A stretch of DNA of 64,000 nucleotides from Zingiber officinale. Its lineage: Eukaryota > Streptophyta > Magnoliopsida > Zingiberales > Zingiberaceae. Each line of letters opens with the position of its first letter. Positions within the stretch are counted from its first letter, which is position 1. The position numbers and the translations under genes are program-made. The notes beneath the pieces were generated by a model. It did no database searches and was not told where the DNA came from. It saw only the letters and a list, made by a program, of their open reading frames with translations. The stretch spans positions 114,671,794 through 114,735,793 of the forward strand of contig NC_055991.1 in NCBI RefSeq assembly GCF_018446385.1. Direction: 5' to 3'. Below are positions 21,425 through 33,599 of the stretch, in pieces.

Positions 21425-22774
21425 GTGGATTAAGGTGGTTGAAAAGTATAACCTAGGTTAACTTCGAGCATAAAACAGTGGTGGATAGTGTCAAGGTTGA
21501 GTTATTGTTGCTATAACACTCTAGCTTAGACCTTGGAGAAATTGGCTAAAGAAGATATTAAGTTGACAGGAGTTCAGCCAATTTGAGTGGAGCAATGGGT
21601 TTAGTTCGTTTGAAATATGCCTTCGGTCGCAAATGGGCAAAGTTTCTAGTTAGATATGATCAATCAATCAAGAGTCCAATAGAATTTTGTTGAACGATGA
21701 GCAAATTGTCCTGATTGTCCAAGGTGGATGGGTGCAATTAAACCTTGACACTAACTTTGCGGCGAAGTTGTGTTGCGCATGTGGTAAGGCAGTTTGGGCT
21801 AAATCTGGTTGAGGTGGAAAGGGATAAGTGACCTAAGGTGAAGTAGAGATTACATATCCAAAGTGTCTATCAGCTGTGGTGAACACAGTAGAGCAAGGTA
21901 GTAGGTCTTCAATACTTCTTGCGAGCCCCCTTTCATGTGCTCTTGTCCATTTTTACATGCTTCAAAAGTGAGTGTTGGAGCAATGGCGTAGCGGTAGAGT
22001 CTTTTTAGTTTTTCAAACATTTAAGGATCTAGTTGGCCGTCCATTGCGACCACTTCACCATATATCCTAGTGCTGACTAAAAAAAAGTGAGGGTTTATTC
22101 AATATTGTGTGCCAAATTGTTAAGATGTTTAAATGGATCCTAAACTGCCTAAACACGCTAGGGCTTCTCATTCATTGAATTTTAAACATGTGTGCTAGAT
22201 CCTCTTAATCATTTTAAAATGTACGTGTTACTCGTTTAAGCATCTTCAGGGGTCATTTTACCAAGTTAATCCTCTAGTTTCATGTCATCCCTCTGTAAAA
22301 ACTCTGGGGAGAATGAACTGTGTATGAAGTTTGCCAAATTTATGCACAATCAAAACAAAATTTGGATTCACATCCTTTCATATATCCTTTTTTTTAAAAA
22401 AAAAAATATTGAAATTGCAATGCTAATAACAGAGTTAACAGTATATACTTGTTTATCCGTGTGCGAGATGGATGGTTCAGTTTTGCAGTCCCTTCTAAAA
22501 AATAATAATAAATAAATCAAAATGGCGCCTGCAATTTTTTTATTGGTTGTTTAATCAAGGAGATGGACTTGAGCGATTTAACTTGTGCAAAGCAATTTCA
22601 AACCAATGACAACATTGTCTAATTAGCTTACCTCAATCTTCAGTTGAGTAAATTAAGCCAGTGATCCCACTTTCACTAGGTTTATACCTCCTTAAAACAA
22701 AGTGGAGTCTTAAGATAGAACAAAGTCACACACCCGACTCTAGTCACACACCCGACTCTAGCCAAAAGCAAATC
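21425..22774. other. Intergenic region
   Basis: No gene with convincing codon structure. A 234-base frame at 22282-22515 ends in an AT-rich run and resembles no family I know. A short repeated ACACCCGACTCTAG lies at 22730-22760, near the 3' side of the DUF247 gene. Confidence 0.45.
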
Positions 22775-24115
22775 TCACTGCTTGGCGTAACTGAGAACAG
22801 CATATACCGTTTGCACCAAAGTGAGCAGGTTGAAGAAAACAGCTGCAGTGACAGCGATCGTCACCCACCGATTCGTGAAATAGTTTTGCCTCAACCACGA
22901 TAAATTCCATAGCGCCCAAAATCTGTTGGTCCTGTTTCTGCAGTGGCTCTCCACATCGTCCATTACCTCTGCAAGATAGAAATTGTCGAAGTCGACGACA
23001 GGGGCATCCGTCCTTCGGAGCTGGTTGAATATGTGAGCCACTTCTTCATCACTGTGCAGGCGGCTGACGATGATGTTATGTTTCCGGAGCACCGCCACGT
23101 CCTTGTAGGTGTTTATCAAGCAGTCCATGAACCAAACGTAAGTGGAAACGTAATTGTCGACCACATGACATTGCTGCTCGAAAGCGATGAGGTTTCGGAG
23201 GAGGGAGATGTTGTCATCGTTGATGAGGAGTTGAGGAATCTCCATGGATCTCTTGCTCGCGTCGAAAGTGATGTCCATGAAGTTACTGCCATCGGTCTTA
23301 TTTGCAAATACTATTCTCATTGCTTGGAGCATCTCTGCACTGGGGAAGGAAGATAAGACGGTGATAAGGGGGCTTGCCTTGTCCCGCAGCTCGCTGACAA
23401 GACTTGAATGGAAAAGATGGAGCAAATGTGCACTCGTTTGGAAGCTACTGAAGTCCGAGGTCAAGTCCGAGGTCGGAGAGAGGTTTCGGTGAATTTGCCA
23501 CATGAGAGGACGCAAGAAGAGTTCCATTAAGCTTAAGGGACGATGGTGAAGCAAATCTTCCGTGCCCTCATTCAGGAAATAAAGAAGTGGACGAAGAGGG
23601 AGCTGGTTTTCGACGACCAACATATCGTTGACAATCGATGGAGCTGCCCACTTCCACGAGTACTCTTCCTTGTCAGTTCTAGTACACGCGGATTGCTCCC
23701 GTAGAAACTCAGTTATGAAAGCGCAGTCGAGCATCAACATCGCCACGAAATCATTGCTGGCCATTCTGATCTGCTCCGAGTAGGCACAACGTAAATCCTC
23801 TTCCCAGTCCTCGAATCGCTCGACAATGCGATGCACTATATCCACGTCCGCGGAGCGCCTGAAAAAGTTGGAGGCATAGGGCAATTTGATTCTTTCATCC
23901 GTTGCTCGAAAGAGTTGCTTTCCATGGTGGTAGGGGCCGAGGCAAACCATCTTTGGTTCAAAAGAATCGACGTTGGTTCTGCGGATGTTCTCAGGAACTC
24001 GAAAGATAGTCGCCTGCATGACTTGCTTCGGTATATCCCTCCTCAGTTGCTCGAAAAAACTCACCAAGTGATACAAATCTCCACGTTGGAGGGACGGAGT
24101 AGACTCATTTTCCAT
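22775..24115 (-). CDS. DUF247 family protein (UPF0481-type)
   Basis: A single uninterrupted frame of 446 residues, the normal length for this plant-specific family. Family hallmarks in order: CLGPYHHG (residues 58-65), MLMLDCAFI (about 157-165), VENQLPL near residue 196, and a single hydrophobic helix at the C-terminus (about 417-441, WVTIAVTAAVFFNLLTL) consistent with membrane anchoring. The first methionine is followed by ENESTPSLQ and there is no upstream in-frame extension. No introns are needed. Biochemical function is unknown for most members; in grasses some DUF247 genes determine self-incompatibility, but nothing here shows that role. The gene is flanked by an LTR element on the left and the remorin gene on the right, both well separated. 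Confidence 0.92.
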   Translation of the reverse strand: MENESTPSLQRGDLYHLVSFFEQLRRDIPKQVMQATIFRVPENIRRTNVDSFEPKMVCLGPYHHGKQLFRATDERIKLPYASNFFRRSADVDIVHRIVERFEDWEEDLRCAYSEQIRMASNDFVAMLMLDCAFITEFLREQSACTRTDKEEYSWKWAAPSIVNDMLVVENQLPLRPLLYFLNEGTEDLLHHRPLSLMELFLRPLMWQIHRNLSPTSDLTSDFSSFQTSAHLLHLFHSSLVSELRDKASPLITVLSSFPSAEMLQAMRIVFANKTDGSNFMDITFDASKRSMEIPQLLINDDNISLLRNLIAFEQQCHVVDNYVSTYVWFMDCLINTYKDVAVLRKHNIIVSRLHSDEEVAHIFNQLRRTDAPVVDFDNFYLAEVMDDVESHCRNRTNRFWALWNLSWLRQNYFTNRWVTIAVTAAVFFNLLTLVQTVYAVLSYAKQ

Positions 24116-25680
24116 CTCTTAAAGTTAGACAACCTTTGATTCTAAGAAATTAAGCAAATTTAAATAGCTCGTGCATATGAATATGCAAAATTAACTAACA
24201 AAATATAGAAAAGAAAAGAAAAGAAAAAAGACGATTAAGAAGAAGAAGAACTAAAAGAAGGCAAAGCAAACAAGGATGATTAAGTAACCAGTAGGTCAGC
24301 TAGCTTCAACCTAGATCGCTTCGCTTCGGCAACCTGCCTCGCTCGCTGCTTGGAAGAGAAGGATGAGGAGGGTATCAGACTTGGGAAATGTAGATGCATT
24401 GACTTCCATAATACAGATCCAGATCCAGATCTGGACAATCAGTTCGTTGACTTTTCATCATTGATTTACTAATTACGACGGTCGTTAAATTATGTCTATC
24501 AATGTTAATCTACTTTATCAGGTTAGCTTATTCTTTTAATAAGAAAATTAAGATCGAGACAAGGATACATATCCAAGTCCATCAACTTTATCAATGCTTC
24601 TCTTTGCCCTTGAGTTCACCTCGCGTCAGGCCTCCAGGCCCTTTAATGCACTAAAGCTTTGGGTCATCGTAGAGTATACTTTGGGACATGTCTTTGAAGC
24701 CTCAGATGTACTAAACTCAATCATTTGCTTCACATGTCATCCTTCCTACCTTATTTTGATACCTTAAATGTACTCAACTTCGTAATCTTGCTTCTCGTGT
24801 AATCCTTCTTCTCTCGCCTTCCAAGTCCGCTTAGACTCATCTAAACTGAAGTAACCAACTCTATCATGTCTACTCATCCAACAAACTAACCCAATCACAT
24901 TAAGTCACCGAACTCTCTAAACTCCTATGTGCACTATTTTAAATTTCTACACACTCGATCTATACGTCATAAACACAAGCTAAAGTTAAATATAACTTAA
25001 AATCTTTGTTAAATATATCAAAATCATCATTTCTTTAACATAATAGTCCCACATTCAGCGTAAGATGAATTAGGCACCTCATGGTCAAAACCAAAAATAC
25101 ACTACTATGTATTTGCCCCCACCATAAACTAGTCCTAAACACCCCTAAATAATTCAACTAAATTAGTACCAACAACATAGATACTTGACAAAATGATCTT
25201 TAGGCATAAATAAATAAATGTAGAGGTGAGCAAATAAAAATTCCAACCAAGCAAGTGTACTAATGATACGAAATGGCGTTTAACAAGTTTTTTTTTGCAA
25301 GAATAGTTTTATGTCCTTGGGCATTTTTAAATACGAGGGCAAATATGGATATTAACCAATTTTATTATTAAAAAAAAAAGCTATAAATGTCACAACTTCC
25401 TTAGATGAGACTCAGCGGACATAGACTACGGGCCACTTATCTAAGCTCATAAGATTAATTTTTGTATACGTTCACAAGTTATCATGTAAAACTAAATTGG
25501 ATTGTAATGATCCACTTAAATGACATTCCATCAAGACATAATGGAGTTTATAGTCCAAAATCATCCTAATCACTAGCATGGAGGTCCAATGGTACTCACT
25601 CCATCACATAATAACCCTTTTTAATGCCTCACAATGCCTAACATTTAGATACACTCTGATACCAATTGTTATGGTTACTT
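24116..25680. other. Intergenic, upstream of the DUF247 gene
   Basis: The first ~300 bases are presumably the DUF247 promoter, with an AGAAAAGAAAAG purine run at 24208-24232. The rest shows no gene. At 25654-25668 CTCTGATACCAATTG looks like the reverse of a copia primer site, hinting at an old leftward LTR edge, but no LTR could be delimited. Confidence 0.4.
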
Positions 25681-27312
25681 AGGAAATGTGCAACTCAAAT
25701 TAACAATAGTTCATTTATCTAATCTGCTAAATTCATCTAAACAAAGTGACGACGACAATTTATTGAAAGAAATAGGAGAGGATGAAATGCAATTTTATGA
25801 ACATTTAACAAATAAACAGCAAAAATTCATGACTTGTGAGGGGAAACAGCATCAACTACTCCCCAGATCAAGAACCAATGTCCCATGAAGACAGTCATAT
25901 AGCATTCCAATTCAAAGATGAGGGGAAACATGATCAACTCTCATTGGACTAATTTGACAAATAATTCCATCGATTCAAGATTTTCGATTAGGGCAACCAA
26001 ATGATCATTATAACGACATTTCCAAGGCATGGTGGAACATTTAGCTCATTGATTCAATAGTCATTTATATCACTGCTGAGAGGATGTGAATTGGCTGGAA
26101 ACTTAGCACCTGTATCAGCTATTCATCATTGTCAATGAAAACACATTTGAATTCTTAGTTATTGCATGATAGTTGCCGTTCATCCATAGTACCAAACCAA
26201 ATGCCAGTTCACAGTCATCCTGGTTGTAGAATTACTATGAAGAAAATTTTAAGCAACTTACTCCAAAGACAGAGTAGGGATTAACAACTCAATGACGATG
26301 ATCATGAATGTTAAGGCTTTGGATGACAAGAACTTGGATGTATCAAGCATTTTCCTCGTGCTCAGACAAAAATGGTAGTGCATGTGAATGATAGCTCTCT
26401 CATCTCTTGAATCCCTGTTATACCATTATTTGAAATTACAGAAGATAGTGAACTAGTTTTGATCAAACCGTCCTGTCGCTTGAACATTTGCCAGTGATGG
26501 TTTTTTTCAGAAACTAGCGAATTACTGGATAGATTGAAGTTTCTTGGGTAAAGCATCAAATATGACACTTTAGGTCTCCATCTCAGGCAGGAAGACAACA
26601 AATACTACACACCTAGGAAAATAAAGTAACTGGTTACCACTAATGGAGGAAACAATTAGTTAACAAAAGTAATGTAAAATTCAAAAAGAAATAATTTTTG
26701 GATATCATGGAACTGTTTATGAGTTTCAAAATGCAGGACTCATGAATCCTGGGACTTGGTGGAAGAAAATTGTGTAGTAGATTTACATTGGCACTATTAA
26801 ACAAGATTATGAACTGACAAACTATAAGGTCACCAAAATTGTGCCGATTATCTTTTTCATGTGACATAGTGGCAGGCCAAGAAAAAGGAAAGGAAAAAAA
26901 TGAAAGAGAATCATTTTTGTGTAATTAAGTTATTATGTGTTTTACTTATTACCCGGTTTAGAAAAAGTTGAGCAGAAAAATGTTGCAGAGTTCTCAGTAA
27001 ACTCCTCAAAGTAGGAAATACAACAGATCAGTTAGCTTTGCATGAGGATATGACTTCCAAAATCTATCATAGCAAAGAGATTAATTCCATTCTATGGAAA
27101 AACATTGATCAGTATATGTAAAGTTACTTCATAAATATCTTTTGCCTTCAGAAATAATATGCTGATTAATCTCTCCATGTTCTAGGAAATACAAATTCTA
27201 TGAATACTAAGAAAATCTGTAAAGGTGATGAAAACAGATCACGCAGTCAAACGGTGGGCAATTGACTTACTGCTTTTGTTTTACAAAAATGTGTGGTTGA
27301 AACCATCGAGAA
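25681..27312. other. Region downstream of the remorin gene
   Basis: AT-rich sequence with only short frames (for example 25688-25888 on + and 26362-26601 on -) that show no family resemblance. The part nearest 27312 should contain the remorin 3' untranslated region. Nothing else was recognised. Confidence 0.4.
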
Positions 27313-30300
27313 CTAGAAGGCATGGCACGTGAAGCATCCACTGAGAGAACCGATCTGGCCGTTCTTGCGGAAGTGTGAAGCCTTTTTATTTCTCATAATC
27401 TGGGTTTCTTGAAATGCAGCCACATCACTTCTCATCTCCTGAGCTTTACTCTGTGCCAATCTAAGCTTATTCAAAATTTTCTCCATCGAGGAAGATCTTT
27501 TCTTTTCTAGCTTCATCTGTTATGACAAATAGTGGCTTCTAATTGTGAAAGTATTCAATCAAAATTGTATGCAAATTTAAATTGAGAAACTTGACAGAAA
27601 AAATTAGGGACAAGAAGTAGCTGTTTGAATTCTATGGAACCTCTAGTTTTCTGATCTCTGCCTCAGCTTTTGCCCTTTGCAGGTTTTCCCATGCAGTGAT
27701 CTTGGCCTCCTCTCTCGTTTTCCTTTCAAATATTTTCCAAAGTAAAAGATGTGAACATATGATAATTATACATCAAAAAGACAAGATCAAGTACCCTATT
27801 CAAAATGATCATCACATCATCATCAAGCCTGTTTGTCCAAACTATTAGAGCTATCACTACTTGAAATTACCTATCTGCTAGTTTATAATTTTTATACAAA
27901 GACACAATTATCAAGCAGGCATCATGGATATGAATTAAATGGCACTAATTAAAAGGATTAGCCATATTGATATAGTCAACTATCCTCTTCAAACAATTAA
28001 GGCTTGCTCAAGAGAAACAACATTTTTCATGTTAATCATTGTCATGATTATCTAGTTAGTTATAATTCTCAACCAGTCAATCGGTGTACTAGTCTTGTGC
28101 AGACGTGCATCTATAATTCAGTTATTCAAACTAATTTGCATATGTAAAATGTTCATCAACTTCAGAGAACAACAAACTAAAAGATAAAGAAAGAATTACT
28201 CTGAAATAGAATTTGCTGTCTTGCTAACACCCCAAGCACAAGTTTTTCCCTCAGTTTTCTTCCACCTTATGATTCTTGGTGACTGCCTGTTGGAGCCTTG
28301 TGCTGTGTGTTTCCTGGACCACCTGGTTACAGCAACACTGTCATCTACCTGCACATCCCTGACCTCAAGCTTTGAAAAGTGGCTAGCTAGCTCCTCAATT
28401 GCAGAAGCTGAGGCAGAGGAGGGGGAAGAAGGTTTTTCCCTGGGAGAGGAGGAAGTGCTTCCATCTGTGCTCATCTGAGTTGCTACATCCTTCCTTATAA
28501 TTGAAGAGGAGATCATAGATGCTGCTTCTCTGCTACAGTCAAACTTGTCATCTGCATAGTGATCCAAAGATGATTTGGTGAAGTGAGGATCTAGATGTGG
28601 CAGTTGATTCTCATTCCACCATCACAAACAGCATAATAGTGCTTAACTGGTAAAAACTATCGAAATAGGAGAACAAAAGTGTAGTAGGATTTCTTCAAGT
28701 ATGTATATATATGTAACATATGCACGAGTATGTTATAGGCAATTGTAGTACCATCGAATATAGACATGAACAACTATTTTACGAGTATACCATGGTAAAT
28801 CAATTTCTTGAGTAAATGAGAAATTAATCTCCAAAACTATTCAAGTTACAAAGGGTTGGTCTGAAATTTATCGAACAAAGGTATTGGCTTGTACATGAGT
28901 GAGGTCCATGGATGTGAATGCACAGACACTAATTCGAGTGTGCACAAGTGTTAATTCTTATGAAACCGATAATGTGTGAAATTGGCTAACATTATGAGAT
29001 CAATTCCGGAAATTAGGCTACAAAGGGAAGCTGTCACATTTAATTGGGGATTAAAACTTAATCTCAATTAAATAGAATTAATTAATCTTAATTAATTAAT
29101 TCACAAAACTTCTTTGCATAGCTGAAATAGCATGCACGGTGCTCAAAACTCTAAACAACAAAAATTGAGGAACAGAAGGATGCGTCTTTGTCTTGTGCAT
29201 TGAGAAGTGATCACCCATCTTCCTCATCTGCACACTCTCGCATGACTAATGAGAAGTCGTGTTGATCAACATGCCTCATATGAAACAAAATCCTCAAAGA
29301 ATACCACATGCGGTACTACTTGAAATTTGCACGCTTTCAACAAACATGGATTTTGGTACTTAGCGCACGTGTTGAGTGTTTCGGCACAGAACCACAGCTT
29401 CATGGTGTCAATTTCATGAGGATGCACACATTGAAATAGAAATGGGCAAATGCTCCTCTCCTTAACTATCACATCAAGGGATATAGCGAGTAGACAGCGG
29501 ACACAATCCATGTAATCCAGTCAATCCTAACCCATGTGATTTCATAGTGACAACGAGAAAATGAATTAAAATAGTTTTGAAAAAAAAACCTTTTTGGAAT
29601 TATCTTATCTCCCCACAATTAGAAGAAACTATTCATCCTTCTAGATAAATACTATTCTTTTGCTCCAAGCACTTAATTCTCAAGTGGTGAATTCTCCTTT
29701 GAGGTTCTCTAATTTTCTTCTCATCTCTACACACTTCCCAAGTTTTGAAAGTTTGCCAGAACTCAAAATTCACAGTACTTCTATTTTAAGTTAAAGGCCA
29801 TTGTATCTTTGTAAATGATTGTTAATAAACCATAAACACTTGAGCAAGACAATTTCATCTTAGAGAAAGGATCCACCGTCTCTTAACCTTAATATCTCTA
29901 TTTGAAGGGATAAAAGTTTACCCAAAAAGTGTCTCAACATACATAGAAATGATTTGACAACTAACAATATTAAGTGATTGACGATATTAAGTCGGTGAGG
30001 ACGCTATTGGAAGTGTGTCGAGGATTTAAAAAGAAATGATCTATGTCACCATACCAATGCTCCACCTATTCGAGCTGTTGACTTATCGGGGCCTAACTAA
30101 CCAAACCCAACCCTGTTGGATTAATCTCAACACCACCAACAACATTAGGTAAACATGGCAATAACTGCAGCAGCACAGCAGAATAACATGACCGAGCTAA
30201 CAGAAAGCATACAGTAACAGACAGTTATACCACCAAACTTCTTTAAAAAGAAAAAAAAGAAGTAACTTAACATTCAAAACCAACCTGAGTATTGAACCTT

Positions 30301-31870
30301 TCTTCCAATGATCAGATCAGCTACTATATTTTCTACATTAACTTGTCAAGTTTGTGTACTTATGTGTCTTGTGCTCAAGGAATTAAACATGAAATAAAAT
30401 GAAGCTTATATGAAACATGAAACATGCAATATGATTTTTGCAACTGTAGCAGCAGAAGAATCAGCAGACTTAACATGTATTGTTTCTGAGTTGTTCCAAG
30501 GAATCAAGCATGCAATACATAAAAGATGAAGAGAAATTTGAAAAGAACAAGTGAATTCTCCATGCCTATACAAACAAATGGGGGAATGGCATGAGATTAT
30601 ACAGTACACAAGCTATGATTTTAGAATATCATGCTAGATGATGAGTGAAGCTCTATGAAAAAACATGAACTGGAAGAAGAAATCATAGCCCAGTATACAG
30701 ATTGGTCTGCTAGTGTACACCAGGTTTGCAAATAGCTATATTTGCTTAGTATTCTATAAAAAAAGACTTAAAATGCAGTAGAAATATAGCAGGAGAGAAA
30801 AAAGGGCATTTAATTGATTGATACAGAGTATAATAAACTGAAATAGTAATTAGAAATGTATCTCAGAAATTATCTATATGCAAACATCTCATATTTGCCA
30901 TGTTGTCAGGGTTAATCGGATTACAAAATGGAAGTCTAGTACTAACCAGATCGCCTGATTTGAGTCAAAATCTAACTACTATGAAAGTCTGCAGCCATTA
31001 AGATTTCAAACAACTTAGAAAACAATATCTCATGTTGTGGTTAGACAGACACAAGATTGGATAGAGTGTAAGATATTAATTGCTCGTCGAGGAATTTTCT
31101 AGTTTGTTAAAGTTGCATTAAAAGTAAAAAACATGATTAGTAGTAGCAAATAACTGGATGGAGTTTTAACATTGTATCATACCCTGAGAACTGGGAATGG
31201 AGGACGATGACTCGATAAGATTATCTGACCAACCATGGACACTAGCAGATCGGAACATGTAAGGCTCCCCAGTGGTAGAATTAGCTTTTCCATCCCCTTC
31301 CATAGCACCACCAACTACTCCCATTCCTCCTCTGCAGTTTCCTCTTCCTCTACCACCATTACCAGAAAAACCCCGTTCTGGAATCAGAACTCCAGCTAGG
31401 AACGGCGAGTTCGCCGCAAAATTCCCAACCCTGCCACTGTCAAAACAAGGTACTAGCGGCGAAGCTAATGAATAGTTGCTGCCTCTTAGTCCAAGCCCCG
31501 CCGGAGGACCAAGCGGTCCACTCTTTGACTTGGGACGCCGGTGATGTGATTGAACAAACGGCCTTCCAACTCCATCACCTGAGACGGGACTAAAAATCCA
31601 TCTCTCTGCATCCTCCCATTTGGAGGGTAAAGCCCTTCCATTAGCAAACTGCAAGAGGACGCCGCCGCCACCATACCTCCGGTTGTTATGCGCCGGCAGA
31701 GGCACTCGCTCTGAGCACCACCCCTTCTGATACGCTGCCGCCCCAGCGCCGTGCCGGTAGGTGGGCGTTCCGGGGCTCGTGAACGTGCCCGATCTGCTCC
31801 GAGACGAGGCGGCGGAGCTCTTCTTCATCTCTGCTGCTACGCCGCTAGTGGGGGCCAGAGGCCAGAGCAT
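27313..31870 (-). CDS. Remorin family protein, four coding exons
   Basis: Exons by homology and splice sites, in transcription order: 31183-31870, 28200-28590, 27641-27722 and 27313-27516. All junctions have GT..AG and phases agree, giving 454 codons. Residues 81-95 are LPSKWEDAERWIFSP, typical of long-N-terminus remorins. Exon 2 has DVATQMSTDGSTSSSP and SKLEVRDVQVDDSVAVTRWS. Exons 3 and 4 make the C-terminal coiled-coil remorin domain (REEAKITAWENLQRAKAEAE, then MKLEKKRSSSMEKILNKLR), ending SLSGCFTCHAF, where cysteines of related remorins are lipid-modified for plasma-membrane nanodomain attachment. The start at 31870 is the first in-frame ATG of the open exon; the frame continues open upstream to 32008 without ATG. 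The usual remorin MDYERI-type N-terminus was not found, so a further 5' exon is possible. Likely a group 5/6 remorin. Confidence 0.85.
28731..30141 (+). mobile_element. Diverged solo LTR in the first remorin intron
   Basis: About 1.4 kb that resembles the LTRs at 17362 and 20419. Shared segments include TTTCTTGAGTAAATGAGAAA near its start, the TTAATTAATTAATTC region, TCAAGTGGTGAATTCTCC and a final CTGTTGG..ATCTCAACAC segment ending CCACCAACA. No partner LTR or interior is present, so it is best read as a solo LTR of a related family. The left end is approximate and no target duplication was found. Confidence 0.55.
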
Positions 31871-32300
31871 CGGCTCTCTGGCCGCCGAAATCGAGCGAGA
31901 CGAACTACCTCCGCCGCGGCTTTCTACTGGGCAAAGCAGCGGCTTCAGATCTGTACCGCTACGTCTGGCATTGTGCGAGAACCAGAAGCAAAGTTCGAAA
32001 CTTGACAAATGCGGACCATGGATTATAGATTGAAGGAAATGGCATATACCTTGGAGAGCGTGAGAAAAATATGTGCGCTGATGGATGTGAAGATGATGGC
32101 TTTCCTAGCTCCTCCTCGTTTTTCTCTTTCTTCGTCTATTTTCCCTTCTCTTTCTACAAAATCATCTGGTGAAATGCGATACCCGAGTAAAGCTTCAGAG
32201 ATCAGTGGGTGGCATCAACATCAGCTCAGGCGGTGGAAGTGGGAACAGTGTAAATAAGAGCAGCAGTACGGACCTTTGGAGCGATTAGTAGGTGCTTGAC
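31871..32300 (-). other. Remorin 5' leader and proximal promoter (approximate)
   Basis: The minus strand is purine-rich at 32110-32160 (a GAGAAGGGAAAATAGACG-like stretch), typical of a 5' untranslated region, and AAG followed by GTATATGCC near 32050 is a good donor site. With an acceptor near 32003 this could be a leader intron. No in-frame ATG precedes it. Confidence 0.35.
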
Positions 32301-32950
32301 GGGCAGTGGCCTTGGGCGGGAGCCAGGCGAACAGGCAAATAGGAAGCCCTGCTCTCTGGACCCGGATCAGCAGGAGGGCCACCACCGGCGTGCTCACGTA
32401 ACGCCAAAGGCTGCTGCAGCAATCACAGAAAAGGTCGAAGCGTCTCCATTCAAACAGAAGGAAGGCAAATCATGTGGTTACACGCGCTACACAAACTGAG
32501 ACCGGCATGAAGAAGGAAGAGCAAAAAGGACATCATCTCTTTGACAAAAAAAAGTTCTTTCTTTTTGTTCTTCTTTTTTCCTATGCTTTTTCTCATCGGA
32601 TCCGATTTGCTTGCATTATTGTACTTCGGCCACATGATTTTCATAGCAGATTTAGCTAGACCTCAGATCTGTTGACTGCTTTACATTAAAGAATGACCGA
32701 CAATACGACATGGAAGAATTCCATAGAGCAAATTACTAGGAAAACACATGCAAAACTCTCTCAGAGAAGGTTCATACTGGCCTTAAATCATTCTTCAGAG
32801 TCTTCGCAATCTCTATGGGAACAGTAAAACTGCAAAGTTTCGCATGGTGCTCACTATTTTAATCCATGTTTCCATGTACGAAATTCTATCGAGAAAAATA
32901 GCCAACATTTTGGATTCCGGAAAGGGTGATACCAAATAGAGAAAGAGAAG
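32301..32950. other. Intergenic
   Basis: No gene or repeat recognised. Short frames on both strands around 32450-32660 look accidental. Confidence 0.4.
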
Positions 32951-32973
32951 GAACTATAGATTAAAAAAAAACA

Positions 32974-33230
32974 TTACAGCAACGTCGCCGGGTCCGTAGG
33001 AACAAGGATCAGCAACGCTTCCGGGAGTGGAAGAAAAAATGCCGCCTCCATCGCCGCTCCGACCTTGTTCCGCCGTCGCCGTCACCATAACCTCCTTGTC
33101 TGCCGCTTCTGCGCCGCTGCCAACGCATCCCCTTCCAACCCTAACCCTAATGCAGGCATCCTCGATCGGGCAAGCGATTCCGATGAATTGGAGATCGAAT
33201 GAGGAAGGCAAACGAAGCCATTAGCGTGAG
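32974..33230 (-). other. GC-rich CpG-dense segment, possible first exon
   Basis: About 260 bases with many CpG and CCG/CGG words in AT-rich surroundings. On the minus strand an ATG near 33087 opens a 37-codon frame (MVTATAEQGRSGDGGG ... YGPGDVA) that ends exactly before a GTAATG donor. It could be a 5' exon of the leftward remorin gene or of an unknown transcript. The protein sequence is not recognisable. Confidence 0.25.
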
Positions 33231-33599
33231 GCTTTGAGGCGTTGTCAGCTAGATTTTTTTATAAAAAGTATTCCTTTTATTCTTCGAGAATTTATTTCAA
33301 ATATAAATTTCCCTAACTCTCTCTTTTGCTCTCGCTCCTTCCTTCACCGCCGTCTTCCGTCGTAACGTGTTTCTGCCGGCAATCAAAGTAAAGATGTTGT
33401 AAGCTAAGTATAATTTACAGTCGCATACTTGTTCTTAAGCTAGCTGGAAGATTCGCAAACTGCTACCGAACATATAGCCGACACTAGTTTGCTTAGCACC
33501 CCTATACATTCTAGATCGTAAGTCTTTCAACTTCACTGTCTATTTTTCAGCTCAGTATAATATTTTTTAGCTCTGATATATCCTACAACGCACAAATCT

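Noticed and set aside
22282-22515. 77-codon plus-strand frame
   Set aside because: AT-rich, with lysine/asparagine runs and no recognisable domain.
25654-25675. Primer-site-like CTCTGATACCAATTG suggesting another leftward LTR
   Set aside because: Matching LTR ends or pol sequence could not be found around it, so it was not called as an element.
32009-32257. Plus-strand frame with MDYRLKEM near the remorin 5' end
   Set aside because: Superficially like a remorin MDYERI start but on the wrong strand relative to the gene.
33139-33150. CCCTAACCCTAA telomere-like motif
   Set aside because: Only two units; occurs by chance, not an interstitial telomere array.
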